A stretch of DNA of 64,000 nt from Ostrinia nubilalis. Lineage: Eukaryota > Arthropoda > Insecta > Lepidoptera > Crambidae. The stretch covers positions 13,350,501 to 13,414,500 of the forward strand of contig NC_087098.1 of assembly GCF_963855985.1 (NCBI RefSeq), read 5' to 3'. The notes under the pieces are model-generated. The model worked only from the letters and a program-made list of their open reading frames with translations, ran no database searches and had not been told where the DNA came from. Made by a program: the position numbers and the translations under genes. Shown piece after piece: positions 10,765-23,416 of this stretch. How positions within the stretch are numbered: position 1 is the first letter of the stretch; each line of letters begins with the position of its first letter.

Positions 10765-11014
10765 CAGAGTAAATACAAATGAGTAGGTCATCTTCATAGA
10801 AACGCACCGAGCGCGGATTGTATGTGAGCGCGCCAATACGTATGCGGCGCGCACGCATACACTGACAAAATTTAGCGAGGATTAGCGGGGTGTTGGTGTT
10901 GCGCCGAATTTTGTCAGTGTGTGCGTGCGCGCCGCATACGTATTGACGCGCTCACATACAAACTGCGCTCGGTGCGTTTCTATGAAGATGACCTACTCAT
11001 TTGTATTTACTCTG
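10765..11014. mobile_element. Palindromic MITE (CAGAGTAAATAC ends)
   Basis: About 110-bp arms are near-perfect reverse complements around a short AT-rich centre. The duplication CTTGTGG flanks it (10758-10764 and 11015-11021); it is 8 bp (GCTTGTGG) if the element's last G is assigned to the target. A second copy is at 49747-49889. The CAGAG start and the duplication length suggest a hAT-like origin. Confidence 0.85.
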
Positions 11015-11021
11015 CTTGTGG

Positions 11022-11794
11022 TTAACAATTTGCATACGCACCTCTATCGCTGACTGACAAAGGGACAAAGGTATGACTATTGACTACTGGTTACCTCACG
11101 CCGTACGGCAGACTAACATGATACGTCATACAATTATTTTGGAAGTCTAGTTCAATTATAAAATTAGTATCTAAATGTTTATTTACATTGACTTATAAAA
11201 CTTTTTACATCTGAAATCAAATTACAACAAATTGTTGTTCATAATCACAATATTCAAGGATGTCAAAAAGTTTATTATTATGTACTTACATAATCACAAT
11301 CGCAATCAGCAAGTCCTTATAGTTATATTTTTGGCATAAATCGCGACCACTGCACTACACATAAATATTATGCGTATAGACCAAGTAGTACAAACACTGA
11401 CAACGCATACAATAACGTTTGAAAAAGAAGTCCACAGTGTTTGGTTTCATGAAAAACTTGCTACGTTTTTCGACTTTGGGTAGATCCGGTATGAGCAGGA
11501 TTATTTGGTATCCTAAGGTAGGTCCCTTAAGTTTGTTATTCTATTGACCCCTTATCACCTTATGACGTCAGCTTTTTCATATAATTTGAAGTTACTAGAC
11601 GTGTGTACATAGTTTTATAATTTTGATGAATTGTCATAGTTTTATAATTTTGTTGTATGACCTCACTTAAAAGTGCAAAGACAACCATGATCTACAAGAT
11701 TTAGTACCCCCAATTCTTTGCCTTAGGTTTCGATACGATACGAGATCGATACAAGACTCACATTAGTATTTTAAAACAAGTAGATTTTATATCT
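11022..11794. other. 3' flank of the ARHGAP19-like gene
   Basis: AT-rich, no coding signal. A minus-strand AATAAA (about 11177) lies downstream of the stop codon at 11795 and could be a polyadenylation signal for that gene. Nothing else is visible. Confidence 0.35.
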
Positions 11795-14700
11795 TCAAAG
11801 CTCAGTCTCGCGTATCTCAAAAACGCTAGCGATTTCGGTACTCTCCTTTTCAACTATCACCTTTTTGCTTTCAGACTCGGCCACTTCTTTCGAGCTAGCA
11901 CATCGTTTCCTGCTTGGACTCATTTCCACAAAATTATGGATATCCTTCAGCGGCGATCTCAAACTCGAATCTTTATCGACCGCCAAGTTACTAATCGATA
12001 AAGTTAACTCAGATGGAACGTTACCGTCGAGGCAGTATAGCAAAGAATCGGTGATTTTGTCTTCGGTGTCGCTCGATTTATTTAAAATCGATAGATCGAC
12101 CGGTGTGGCTGTTAATACTGAACGACTTAGTAGATACTCTCTGAAGGGTTCGGTTAAAGAACGTGTTTTTTGGTCGACAAAGTTGGTCATTTCGTGGGAG
12201 ACTTTGAACGTTGGTATAAGGGCGTCTCCACACAAGGTGGTGTTTAGTTGTTCTTCGATCAGGTTCGGTCGTTCGTGGCTGATGATGAATCGTGTGTTTT
12301 CAGAGCGCAAAGGACTTACGTCGCCGACTGAGAGTGATCGCGCGTCGTATGGTTTTGGTTGCAGCGACGCATTTGAGTGGTGCGATCTGAAAATACAGAT
12401 AACTGAGTAATAGTTGTCGTTAGGCAAGGTAATAAATGTCTACTGTCAAATTTAGAAACACAATATTGTTGAGAAAAATCCATCCAGCGAGAATATTTCC
12501 ATTATCGTCCCCGGAATGTCCTTATTGAGTGACGCGGATCATATTCAAACGCTATTTTATTCAAAAGAAGATTAGCACATAAGAGCAGCATTTGAGAAAT
12601 CTCCAATTTGAGCTACTAGATGACAAAGCTCTCTTCGTAAACAGTTTTCTCACACGCTTCTCGCAAATCGTTGTAAATTCAACAAAACTCACCGTTCACA
12701 AGAAAACGACGACCGCGACATAAGATCCTCATCTTCAGACGAGACGAAGTCGCTGTCATTCTTCGGCGACATCGAGTGATACATGACGTCACGCGTTGGC
12801 TCTGGTTCCGGCTTCTTGTCGCTTGTCTCTGGCAGGCTGTCGCGCTGTTCCGAGGTTATTATGAGAGGCTTCCGCGAGCGTGGCGTCATTATTGACTCCT
12901 GGAATGGTGGGGTAAGGAAATTAGATTCGGAATTTGGTTATCTTGTAAAATCTACTCAAAAATATTTACAAGTGAAATAAACTTAAAATTCAAAGTTAAT
13001 TTAAGCCTTGTTCATCATTTACAAGAGGACATTATTAATTAAAAAACTAGACGAAACAAAAATCATCTACACGCGTCTCTAAATATCGCACGGTTGGTGA
13101 GACAAAGCACAATCTAAATCTGAATAAGTCAAGTATTCAATATTTTTTCAGTTGATGAAGTTTGTGTTAGTGAAATATTAGAAAAATCATGATAATTGAA
13201 AAGTGACAGTAAATAGATCAGCTGTAGTAGTCAAATGCAATTAGAAATAAATGCTTATTTTCACGTAAACAAACACAGAAAGCATGACAAAAAGCACGAT
13301 GCGACAAACCTGCATAGCTTTTGACAGTTTCTGCGTAGACTTCGTTATAGGTGACATTGAGGCTCTTCTAAAATTGACAGCGAACGGTGTGACGCACTCT
13401 TCGTCGAAAACCACGGCTTCAGATAACCCCGGCGTGCTGGTTAAATAATGCAGCTTCATTTCCTTCTGTACGTTCGAATCTTCCGTGTCTAAGCGAGTCT
13501 TCTTTGGCGTATCCACTATCGGACTCCGATCGCTCGAATCGGGAAACGACGCGTCCGAATTGTCATCATCGAAACAAGCAACGCATGACGTCGGCGTTCC
13601 TTTGATAACCGCGCTACGTTTCTGGTACTTTTTGTTCAAATTCTGCGATGCGGATAAGATTTTCGAACGGAACAACCTCGTTCCGCGTTTCTTCGTGTTT
13701 TTCGGAGTTTCCTCCGAGTCCAAAACGCTCAAATTCGGTTCGGAAACAAACTTCGGGCTGTGTTTCCTTGATACACTTAAAGCGCCCTCTGAAAGCGTGC
13801 TTTCGTTGCTTGCATCGGAATCGTAGTCTTCGTTGTCTAGAGATTCTGTGCTGGCGATTTTGTTGGCCAGATTCTTTAGGACGATATTCTTGTGCGATAC
13901 ATCGACTTTACTGTCGTCGGTAAAACGCAACTTCCCTTTGCTTGACTTCTGTGAACAGCGCATGCGTTTAGCGAGTGAAAGAAAGTTAGGAGAGAACATA
14001 AAAGATAAGAGACACACATGATTTGGACGAAAAGTGCTTTTTTTAAGCCTATTTACAGAAATAAATGAGTTTTACACGATGCGGGTTAGATTTGATGGGC
14101 AATGGAGATGTTCGAGCGAGAAGTAATAGTATCAAGGTGTAAAGAGTTAGTTTTTTTTTTAAATAGACTTACGTAATGCCGTTAGTCGGCCGTTTGGTGT
14201 AGTGGTTCTGAAGGGATTACTATGCCGAAAGGTCCCGGGTTCGATTCCCGGCCTGGCAGAAATTGAAATGATGAATTTTAATTTCTGTGATGGGTCTGGG
14301 TGTTTCTATTTATGTATGTATTGAAAAAAAAGTACATAAGTAGTATATCCGGTAAGCTAGCACCCATAATACAAGCATATTAACTGCTTATTTTGGGGCT
14401 AGGTGGCGCTGTGTGAATTGTCCAAAGATATTTATTTATTTAATACAGTGGAATTATCTTAAAGGAAGAAAAGTAGCCTAGCCCTTGAAGTGTAAAACAA
14501 TTGAAGTTCTTCACTTGTGGTGGAATTTACATACAGAATTTTCTTCTTGTGTGTAGAGGCACACGCCTTTAGTTCCTTATCTAAGAAATCATCGCACCGA
14601 ACATCTCGAAGCAAATTGCATACAAACATAGACTTTAGACGGTTATCATAAAGGTTATATTCGCACAGCATACAAAAGCACTCACCTCTTCAACGGTGTT

Positions 14701-17700
14701 GATAGTAGACCCTGATCCTTTCTTCGGCGTCTTGTTGAGGAGTCCCTTGTTGAAGATGTGCCGTTTGATGGAGTCGCCGAAACTACGCGAGCCTGCCACT
14801 TTACCCGTCCTCTGGATTTGGATGGGGGTACCTGAGAAATAAATAAAGACAAGTGAATCAGAGCTCAGAGAAGGTTATAGGTAACTGATGACTGGTTGGA
14901 GCAGAAACCGTCTAACCCCAAGCGGTCGCATAAGGAGCATGTAAAAAAATATTTCTATTGTTATTCTACAGTAGCAGTCTGTAGAGGCAAAAAAGGTTAC
15001 CATTCTAGACTGCATCTCACATAACATCAATTGTGTGCGATAAAATACCTGACTTGTTCTGCATAAATTAAAATACTCCAACTTTATCCAATAGTTTAAC
15101 TACACGTGTAAATTTGACGCCGTGTGTGCTTGAGTGCGGCGGCGCACGTGTGAGCCACCAGCGACCGCCAGGGTAGCTCGTTCGTTTCAGTCAAATAACG
15201 TCCACTGCTGGACAAAGGCCTACCCCAAGGATTTCCACAAAGATGGTTCCTGAGCGCCCCGCATCCAGGCACCTCCCGCGATCCTAAGCAGATCATCGGT
15301 CCGTTTAGTGCCCACTGTCACTTGATTTTAGTAATTCGGCGGGCTATAGTATCTCATTTCTGATCACGCAGGGAAACTCCGAGCATAGCCTGCTTGTGGG
15401 CTACCTTAATCTTCTTATGAGGCCCATAATAAGCGATGTTTCAGATTCATATTGTCAGAAGCTGGATATTCCTATGAAAATGGGTTACCGTTCCAGACTG
15501 CATCTCACATAAGGGGTCATCCATAAAGTACGTCACACGTAAAGAGGGGGGGAGGGGGTTGACAAAGTGTGACATGGTGTGACAAGGGGTGGGAGGGGTC
15601 CTAAGTTTCGTGACGTCACATTTCAATTGTTTCAAATATTTGATATAATGTTGATTTCATAAAAAAAAGTACTTAATTTAAATGGAAATAAAACTAATTT
15701 CGGAACTGCTGTTAATTTAATAAATTTTTCGATGTGAAATTGCAAAACATGTGACGTCACACTAGGGAGGGGGGGGTCTCAGAAATGTGACCACCTGTGA
15801 CAAGGACGGAGGGGGGGTCAAAAAATCATGAAATTCGTGTGACGTACTTTATGGATGGCCCCTAACGTTAACGTCAAGTGTAGTGTGCGATTTTCCCCGG
15901 GACAAAGACCTTCACTGGTTGGGTTTTTATTGGCGGTCAAGCTGTAGATCCTGGCTACAGGAGTTGAAACGGTGGGAACGAGAGGTGGGAATAGTCCCGT
16001 GTGAGGTATACTGATCTGAGACGTGGTCCCTTACTATGGGCCTCATAAGAAGGCTCAAGGTCACCCAAAGGGCGATGGAGCGTCTTATGCTCGGAGTTTC
16101 CATGCGTGATCGAATCAGAAAAGAGGAGATCCTCAGGAGAACCAAAGTGTCTGACATAGCCCGTAGAATCGCTAAAATCAAGTGGCAGTGAGCGTGGCAT
16201 ATAGCTCACAGAGCTGATGGCCGCTGGGCAGGAGTCTTGAGTGGCGACCACGAGCCGTAACACGTAGTGAGGGTAGGCCCCCCATTAGGTGGACCGACGA
16301 TCTGGTGAAGGTCGCGGGAGGTACCTGGATGCAAGCGGCGCAGGACCGGTCTTTGTGGAAATCCTTGGGGGAGGCCTTTGTCCAGCAGTGGACGTCTTTC
16401 GGCTGAAACGAACGAATTAGCCTACAAGTAACGCCATAAGCTCACCGTATCCGTTCTGTCGGTTGAAGTGCTTGATGAGGCGGCGCTTGTGGTGCGAGTC
16501 GGGCAGCGCTTGTATGTGTGCGTATAGCTGCGCCAGCGCCGTGTCCGTTGGATTACTTTCGTTCTCTGTCGTAGGCCAAAATAATGTACCGCACCCACCA
16601 CAGATCACAGAAACTAAAGGGAGATGTGACAAGGGGGCGGGGCCGGTGTCGCAGCGATATGCCCAAAAACAGAACACATTGCTCGTGAAATCAATGATGA
16701 CAGCAGCGACGTCACAATGTAAACAGTTTACATTGCTTGCGTAGTACTAAAGATTATTCGAACGTTGAGTACTGATACTGCAGTTGAATATTTTGATTTC
16801 TTTGTGTGTGTGAATTTCTAATGCGACATTGAGTTTCGAACTCGGCGCATTAGTTGGCATCTCTCTATATCTCTATCGGTGATACTCTCATCCAAGTCGA
16901 CGTCAGGCGACAGTACTTTCTTCCGTTCCCGCGCCGTAAAGTAGGCGCGCGCGCATTAGTAATAATACTGCAACAATAGGTGAAAAAAAAAATACCACAC
17001 CCACCTGTCAGTTAGATGCTCTATGTCCACGACACTTCTATCAGTGATGCTCTCATTTAAGTCCACGTCGGGCTACCAGCCTGCCCCTGACATACCCATC
17101 TTTGAATCGGTAGCCCTTAGCCCAACATCTTAATCAATTAGGCCAGCCCTAATTAGCCTAGGGGCAGGAAAGTTCTTGAGTGGCGACCACGAGCTGGAAG
17201 AGGTAGCGTGGGCAGGCCTCCCACTAGGTGGACCGACGATCTGGTGAAGGTCGCGGGAGGTGACTGGATGCAAGCGGCGCAGGACCGGTCTTTGTGGAAA
17301 TCCTTGGGGGAGGCCTTTGTCCAGCAGTGGACGTCTTTCGGCTGAAACGAACGAATTAGCCTACAAGTAACGCCATAAGCTTACCGTATCCGTTCTGGCG
17401 GTTGAAGTGCTTGATGAGGCGGCGCTTGTGGTGCGAGTCGGGCAGCGCTTGTATGTGTGCGTAAAGCTGCGCCAGCGCCGTGTCCGTTGGATTGCTTTCG
17501 TTTTCTGCCCGCGTTCGGTGGCGATCGACGAATGTGTACACTGTGTTCGCTGCGGTCCTGTAATGTGTACAAGATTTTGTTACAAATAGGTAACCGAGCG
17601 TTGATTTCAATAAATTAACGTCAGGCGACCGAACTTGGTGCGTCGTAAAGAAATCGTTAAGTCTCATTAAAAAAAGGTTGTAGCTGATTACCCCCGCCAG

Positions 17701-20700
17701 GGCTACGGAGTCCGCTTGGAAATGCTCGGGAGATAACTAGTAGTTAGTACTTTAAGAGTAAGACGAAAACAAAGTACGAGTATGTCCGCACCCACCTATC
17801 AGTGATGCTCTCGTCTACATCCACGTCACGTTTTCTTCCGTTCCCACGCGGTGCTGTACTCATCAAATTATGCGCGTTCATAACGATCATAAACCAAGTA
17901 ACCATATCTTTAATGCTTATAGGAGAAAGAAAGTACCGACTCCCACCTGTCAGTGATGCTCTCATCCAAGTCCACAAATAGGGACAGGACTTTCTTCCCT
18001 CCCACGCGTGCGCGTCCGTCGCAAACATAACAGTAGCAGAATAGCACTCTATTTGTATTGCTTTAAGATAGTAAGTATGTTCGCACCCACCTATCAGTGA
18101 TGCTCTTGTCCAAGTCGACGTCGGGCAACAGCACTTTCTTCCGCTCGCGCGCTATAACGCACTCATGCGCATCCGTCGCAAACATAACAAAAGCAGAGTA
18201 ACTATCTCTTTTATGTATAAAGGAGGAAGAAAGTACCACACCCACCTGTCAGTGATGCTCTCATCCAAGTCAACGTATAGGGACAGGACTTTCTTCCCTC
18301 CCACGCGTGCGCGTCCGTCGCAAACATAACAGCAGCAGAATAGCACTCTATTTGTATTGCCTTAAGATAGCAAGTATGTTCGCACCCACCTGTCCGTGAT
18401 ACTCTCATCCAAATCCACGTATAGCGACAGGACTTTCTTCCCTCCCACGCGTGCGCGTCCGTCGCAATCACAACAGCAGCAGAATAGCACTCTATTTGTA
18501 TTGCCTTAAGATAGTAATTATGTCCACACCCACCTATCAGTGATGCTCTCATCCAAGTCCACATATAGAGACAGGACTTTCTTCCGTTCCCACGCGTGCG
18601 CGTTAGCAGAATAGCACTCTATTTGTATTGCCTTAAGATAGCAAGTATGTCCGCACCCACCTGTCAGTGATGCTCTCATACAAGTCCACATCAGGCGACA
18701 GCACTTTCTTCCTTTCCCGCGCCGTGAAATACTCATGCACGTCCATAACGATCATAACAAATCCAAGTAATTTTACATGTATAAAGGAGGAAGAAAGTGC
18801 CGCACCCACTTGTCAGTGATGCTCTATGCCCACGACACTTACCTATCAGTGATGCTCTCATCCAAGTCCACATCAGGCGACAGCACTTTCTTCCGCTCCC
18901 GCGCCGTGATCACCTTTAGTAACCTTTGGTTAGTAAGAAGAAACCAAAGTAAGTATGTCCACACCCACCTATCGATACTTTCATCCAAGTCCACATCAGG
19001 CGACAGGACTTTCTTCCATTACCGCGCCGTAAAAAACTCGTGCGCGTCAGTAGTAATACCAAAGGCAGAGTAACTAAAGCCCGGTCTGTGAGCACGTAGA
19101 ATTTTGTCCAATGAACCCTAGCTACCCATCCTTATCGTGCGTAATTATATTGCTGTCGCGACTGTGCGACTGGCACCCGCAGTGAGTGTGCGAGCGCGAT
19201 AGCAACATAATTACGGGCGAGCGATAAGGATGGGTAGCTAGGGGTCATTGGACAAAATTCTACGTGCTCACAGACCAGACTATAGCAGTAAGAAAGTACC
19301 AACACCCACCTGTCAGTGATGCTCTCATCCAAGTCCACATCAGGCGACAGCACTTTCTTCCTTTCCCGCGCCGTGAAGTAAGCGCGCGCGTCGGTCGCGA
19401 GGCGGGCCGGCGCCGCGAACAGCTGCCCGCAGTGCCGGATCATGAAGCTGATCACCGGCGCTAAAGCTATGGAGTCCGCGTGGAAATGCTCGGGGATAAC
19501 TAGCTCGTGGAACCCGAGAGGTCGCATGAGACCACGGTAACAATTGATATCTATAGTGTCTCGACTCGCTGGTAACTTGAAGGGCTGTTAAGGTTCGGCC
19601 AAACCAACGCGATCACACGCGATCAGCCGGCGTGCAGCGATGGCAACCAGACTTAAACGCACTGATCGCCATCGCTGCACGCCGGCTGATCGCGTGTCAT
19701 TGCGTTGGTTTGACAGTAAGACCTTTAGTAACCTTTGGTTAGTAAGAAGAAACCAAAGTAAGTATGTCCACACCCACCTATCGATACTTTCATCCATGTC
19801 CACATCAGGCGACAGGACTTTCCTCCATTACCGCGCCGTAAAAAACTCGTGCGCGTCAGTAGTAATACCAAAGGCAGAGTAACTAAAGCCCGGTCTGTGA
19901 GCACGTAGAATTTTGTCCAATGACCCCTAGCTACCCATCCTTATCGCGCGTAATTATATTGCTGTCGCGACTGTGCGACTGGCACCCGCAGTGAGTGTGC
20001 GAGCGTGATAGCAACATAATTACGCGCGAGCGATATGGATGGGTAGCTTGGGGTCATTGGACAAAATTCTACGTGCTCACAGACCAGACTATAGCAGTAA
20101 GAAAGTACCAACACCCACCTGTCAGTGATGCTCTCATCCAAGTCCACATCAGGCGACAGCACTTTCTTCCTTTCCCGCGCCGTGAAGTAAGCGCGCGCGT
20201 CGGTCGCGAGGCGGGCCGGCGCCGCGAACAGCTGCCCGCAGTGCCGGATCATGAAGCTGATCACCGGCGCTAGGGCTATGGAGTCCGCGTGGTAAGACTC
20301 GGAGCATACTAGTAGTTAGTAAGAAGAAAACAAACTATGTCTACACCCACCTATCAGTAATACTCTCATCCAAGTCCACATCAGGCGACAGCACTTTCTT
20401 CCGCTCGCGCGCCATAAAGAACTCTTGGGCATGTGTAGCAATGGCGACAAGACTTTCATCCTTCCCGTTCCGTAAAATAAACGTGTGCATCCATCGCAAA
20501 CACAGCAGCAGAATATTCTGTTTTTATTGCTATAAATTAGAATAAAAAGTACCGCACCCACCTGTCAGTGATGCTCTCATCTTGATCTCAGATGAGACTT
20601 TCTTTCGTTCCCGCGCGTACGCGTTAGCAGAATCTATTTGTATTGCCTTAAGATAGTATGTTCGCACCCACCTGTCAGTGATACTCTCATCCAAGTCCAC

Positions 20701-23383
20701 ATCAGGCGACAGCACTTTCTTCCTTTCCCGCGCCGTGAAGTAAGCGCGCGCGTCGGTCGCGAGGCGGGCCGGCGCCGCGAACAGCTGCCCGCAGTGCCGG
20801 ATCATGAAGCTGATTACCGGCGCTAAAGCTATGGAGTCCGCGTGGAAATTCTCGGGGATAACCAGCTCGTGAAACCCTGAGTGGTCGCATGAGACCACGG
20901 TAACAATTGATTCCTATAGTGTCTCGACTCGCTGGTAACTTGAAGGGCTGTTAGTTAGTAAGAAGAAACCAAAGTAAGTATGTCCACACCCACTTATCGA
21001 TACTTTCATCCATGTCCACTTCAGGCGACAGGACTTTCCTCCATTACCGCGCCGTAAAAAACTCGTGCACGTCAGTAGTAATACCAAAGGCAGAGTAACT
21101 AAAGCCCGGTCTGTGAGCACGTAGAATTTTGTCCAATGACCCCTAGCTACCCATCCTTATCGTGCGTAATTATATTGCTGTCGCGACTGTGCGACTGGCA
21201 CCCGCAGTGAGTGTGCGAGCGCGATAGCAACATAATTACGCGCGAGCGATACGGATGGGTATCTTGGGGTCATTGGACAAAATTCTACGTGCTCACAGAC
21301 CAGACTATAGCAGTAAGAAAGTACCAACACCGACCTATCAGTGATGCTCTCGTCCAAGTCCACATCAGGCGACAGCACTTTCTTCCTTTCCCGCGCCGTG
21401 AAGTAAGCGCGCGCGTCGGTCGCGAGGCGGGCCGGCGCCGCGAACAGCTGCCCGCAGTGCCGGATCATGAAGCTGATCACGGCTATGTCAGCGCCTTTAG
21501 TTCGTTTACGGATCTCCTGATTTCTGATTCGATCTTGTAAATAAACACCGAGCATTTCCATAGCACGCTGTGCAACTTTGAGCTTCTTTATGAGGCCCAT
21601 AGTGAGAGGCCACGTTTCGGAGTCATAAATGTATGTCATCACTACTAACACACACTGGTAACCGTTAGGCACTGAGGTATTTTGAACAGAAGGATGCTGT
21701 GTAGTACCCCAAACGCTGCCCAACCGAGTTGAATTTGACGATCGACCTCTTTCTCTAAATTGGACCTACCTAGCTGATTAGTTTTTGCAGGATAGCCAGA
21801 GTAATTTAGTAGATAAAAAGAAAGTATCGCACCCACCTATCAGTAATGCTCTCATCCAACAACACTTTATTCCGCTCGCGCGCTATTACGAACTCATTCA
21901 TGCAAATCCGTCGCAAACATAACAAAAGCAGAGTAACTATCTCTTTTATGTCTATAGGAGGAAGAAAGTACCAACACCCACCTATCAGTAATGCTCTCAT
22001 CCAAGTCCACATCAGGCGACAGCACTTTCTTCCGCTCCCGCGCCTTGAAATACTCATGCACGTCCATAACGATCATAACAAAACCAAGTAACCAACTGAT
22101 TACATGTATAAAGGAGGAAGAAAGTACCGCACCCACCTATCAGTGATGCTCTCATCCAAGTCCACGTCAGGCGACAGCACTTTCTTCCTTTCCCGCGCCG
22201 TGAAGTAAGCGCGCGCGTCGGTCGCGAGGCGGGCCGGCGCCGCGAACAGCTGCCCGCAGTGCCGGATCATGAAGCTGATCATGGCTATGTCAGCGCCTTT
22301 AGTTCGTTTACGAAACACCAAGCTCGGTGTTTCAATAGCTCATTTATGCAACTTTGAGCTTCTTTATGAGGCCCATAGTGAGAGGCCACGTTTCGGAGTC
22401 ATAAAAGTATATGTCATCACTACTAAGAGAAACTGGTAACCGTTAGGCACTGAGGTATTTTGAACAGAAGGATGCTGTGTTCCCCAAACGCTGCCCAATC
22501 GAGTTGAATTTGACGATCAACCTCTTTCTCTAAATTGGACCTACCTAGCTGATTAGTTTTTGCAAGATAGCCAGAGTAATTTAGTAGATAAAAAGAAAGT
22601 ATCGCACCCACCTATCAGTGATGCTCTCATCCAACAACACTTTATTCCGCTCGCGCGCTATTACGAACTCATCCGTCGCAAACATAACAAAAGCAGAGTA
22701 ACTATCTCTTTTATGTCTATAGGAGGAAGAAAGTACCAACACCCACCTATCAGTGATGCTCTCATCCAAGTCCACGTCAGGCGACAGCACTTTCTTCCTT
22801 TCCCGCGCCGTGAAGTAAGCTCGCGCGTCATCGCGATCATAACAAATCCAAGTAACTCTTTACATGTATAAAGGAGGAAGAAAGTACCAACACCCACCTG
22901 TCAGTGATGCTCTCATCCAAGTCCACATCAGGCGACAGCACTTTCTTCCTTTCCCGCGCCGTGAAGTAAGCGCGCGCGTCGGTCGCGAGGCGGGCCGGCG
23001 CCGCGAACAGCTGCCCGCAGTGCCGGATCATGAAGCTGATCACCGGCGCTAAAGCTATGGAGTCCGCGTGGAAATGCTCTGGGGATAACTGGGGGAGAAA
23101 GACAGAATAGAGAATGTTATTATTGTGAAGATACTAAAGATTGCTACTCACATAAATGGGCCAGCATTAATCATCATAGCCAGGCAGTAAAATATAATAT
23201 TACTAGCTTTCCGCCCGCGGCTTCGCCCGCGTGGAATTTTGTCTGTCACAGAAAAACTTTATCGCGCGCGTCCCTGTTTCAAAAACCGGGATAAAAACTA
23301 TCCTATGTTCTTTCCCGGGACTCAAACTATCTCTATGCCAAATTTCATCAAAATCGGTTGCGAGGTTTAAGCGGGAAAGCGTA

Positions 23384-23416
<33 letters not shown>

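Larger units (their letters stand above)
16860..22897 (-). repeat. Tandem array of partial RhoGAP exon-5 copies
   Basis: More than 20 units carry the 3' part of exon 5, reading RERKKVLSPDVDLDESITDR or variants on the minus strand, followed in nearly all by the 5' splice site GTGGGT. Short units recur about every 145-155 bp (donor-like sites near 17790, 17942, 18086, 18240, 18385, 18529, 18655 and so on). Longer units of about 0.8-1.2 kb include most of the exon, a MITE or an RTE piece. The separating DNA is intron-derived (CTTCTTCCTCCTTTATACAT-like blocks). None of the copies checked has a clear acceptor in the phase of exon 4. It could be an assembly-sensitive repeat, but units differ enough to be real. 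Confidence 0.85.

Noticed and set aside
11865..12410. Plus-strand frame of 181 codons
   Set aside because: Antisense shadow of RhoGAP exon 10, which has phase-consistent splicing and protein-like composition on the minus strand.
13485..14021. Three plus-strand frames opposite exon 8
   Set aside because: Shadows of the 639-bp coding exon on the minus strand.
14184..14262. tRNA gene
   Set aside because: Has tRNA-like A and B boxes, but is fused to a SINE body and repeated with the same body at 24565-24843.
19132..19527. 131-codon minus-strand frame taken as a gene
   Set aside because: It is an exon-5 copy read through into a neighbouring MITE; the true reading ends at the GTGGGT donor.
16860..22897. 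CRISPR-like regular repeats
   Set aside because: The repeats are exon-derived, variable in length and in a eukaryotic intron; no spacer/repeat pattern.
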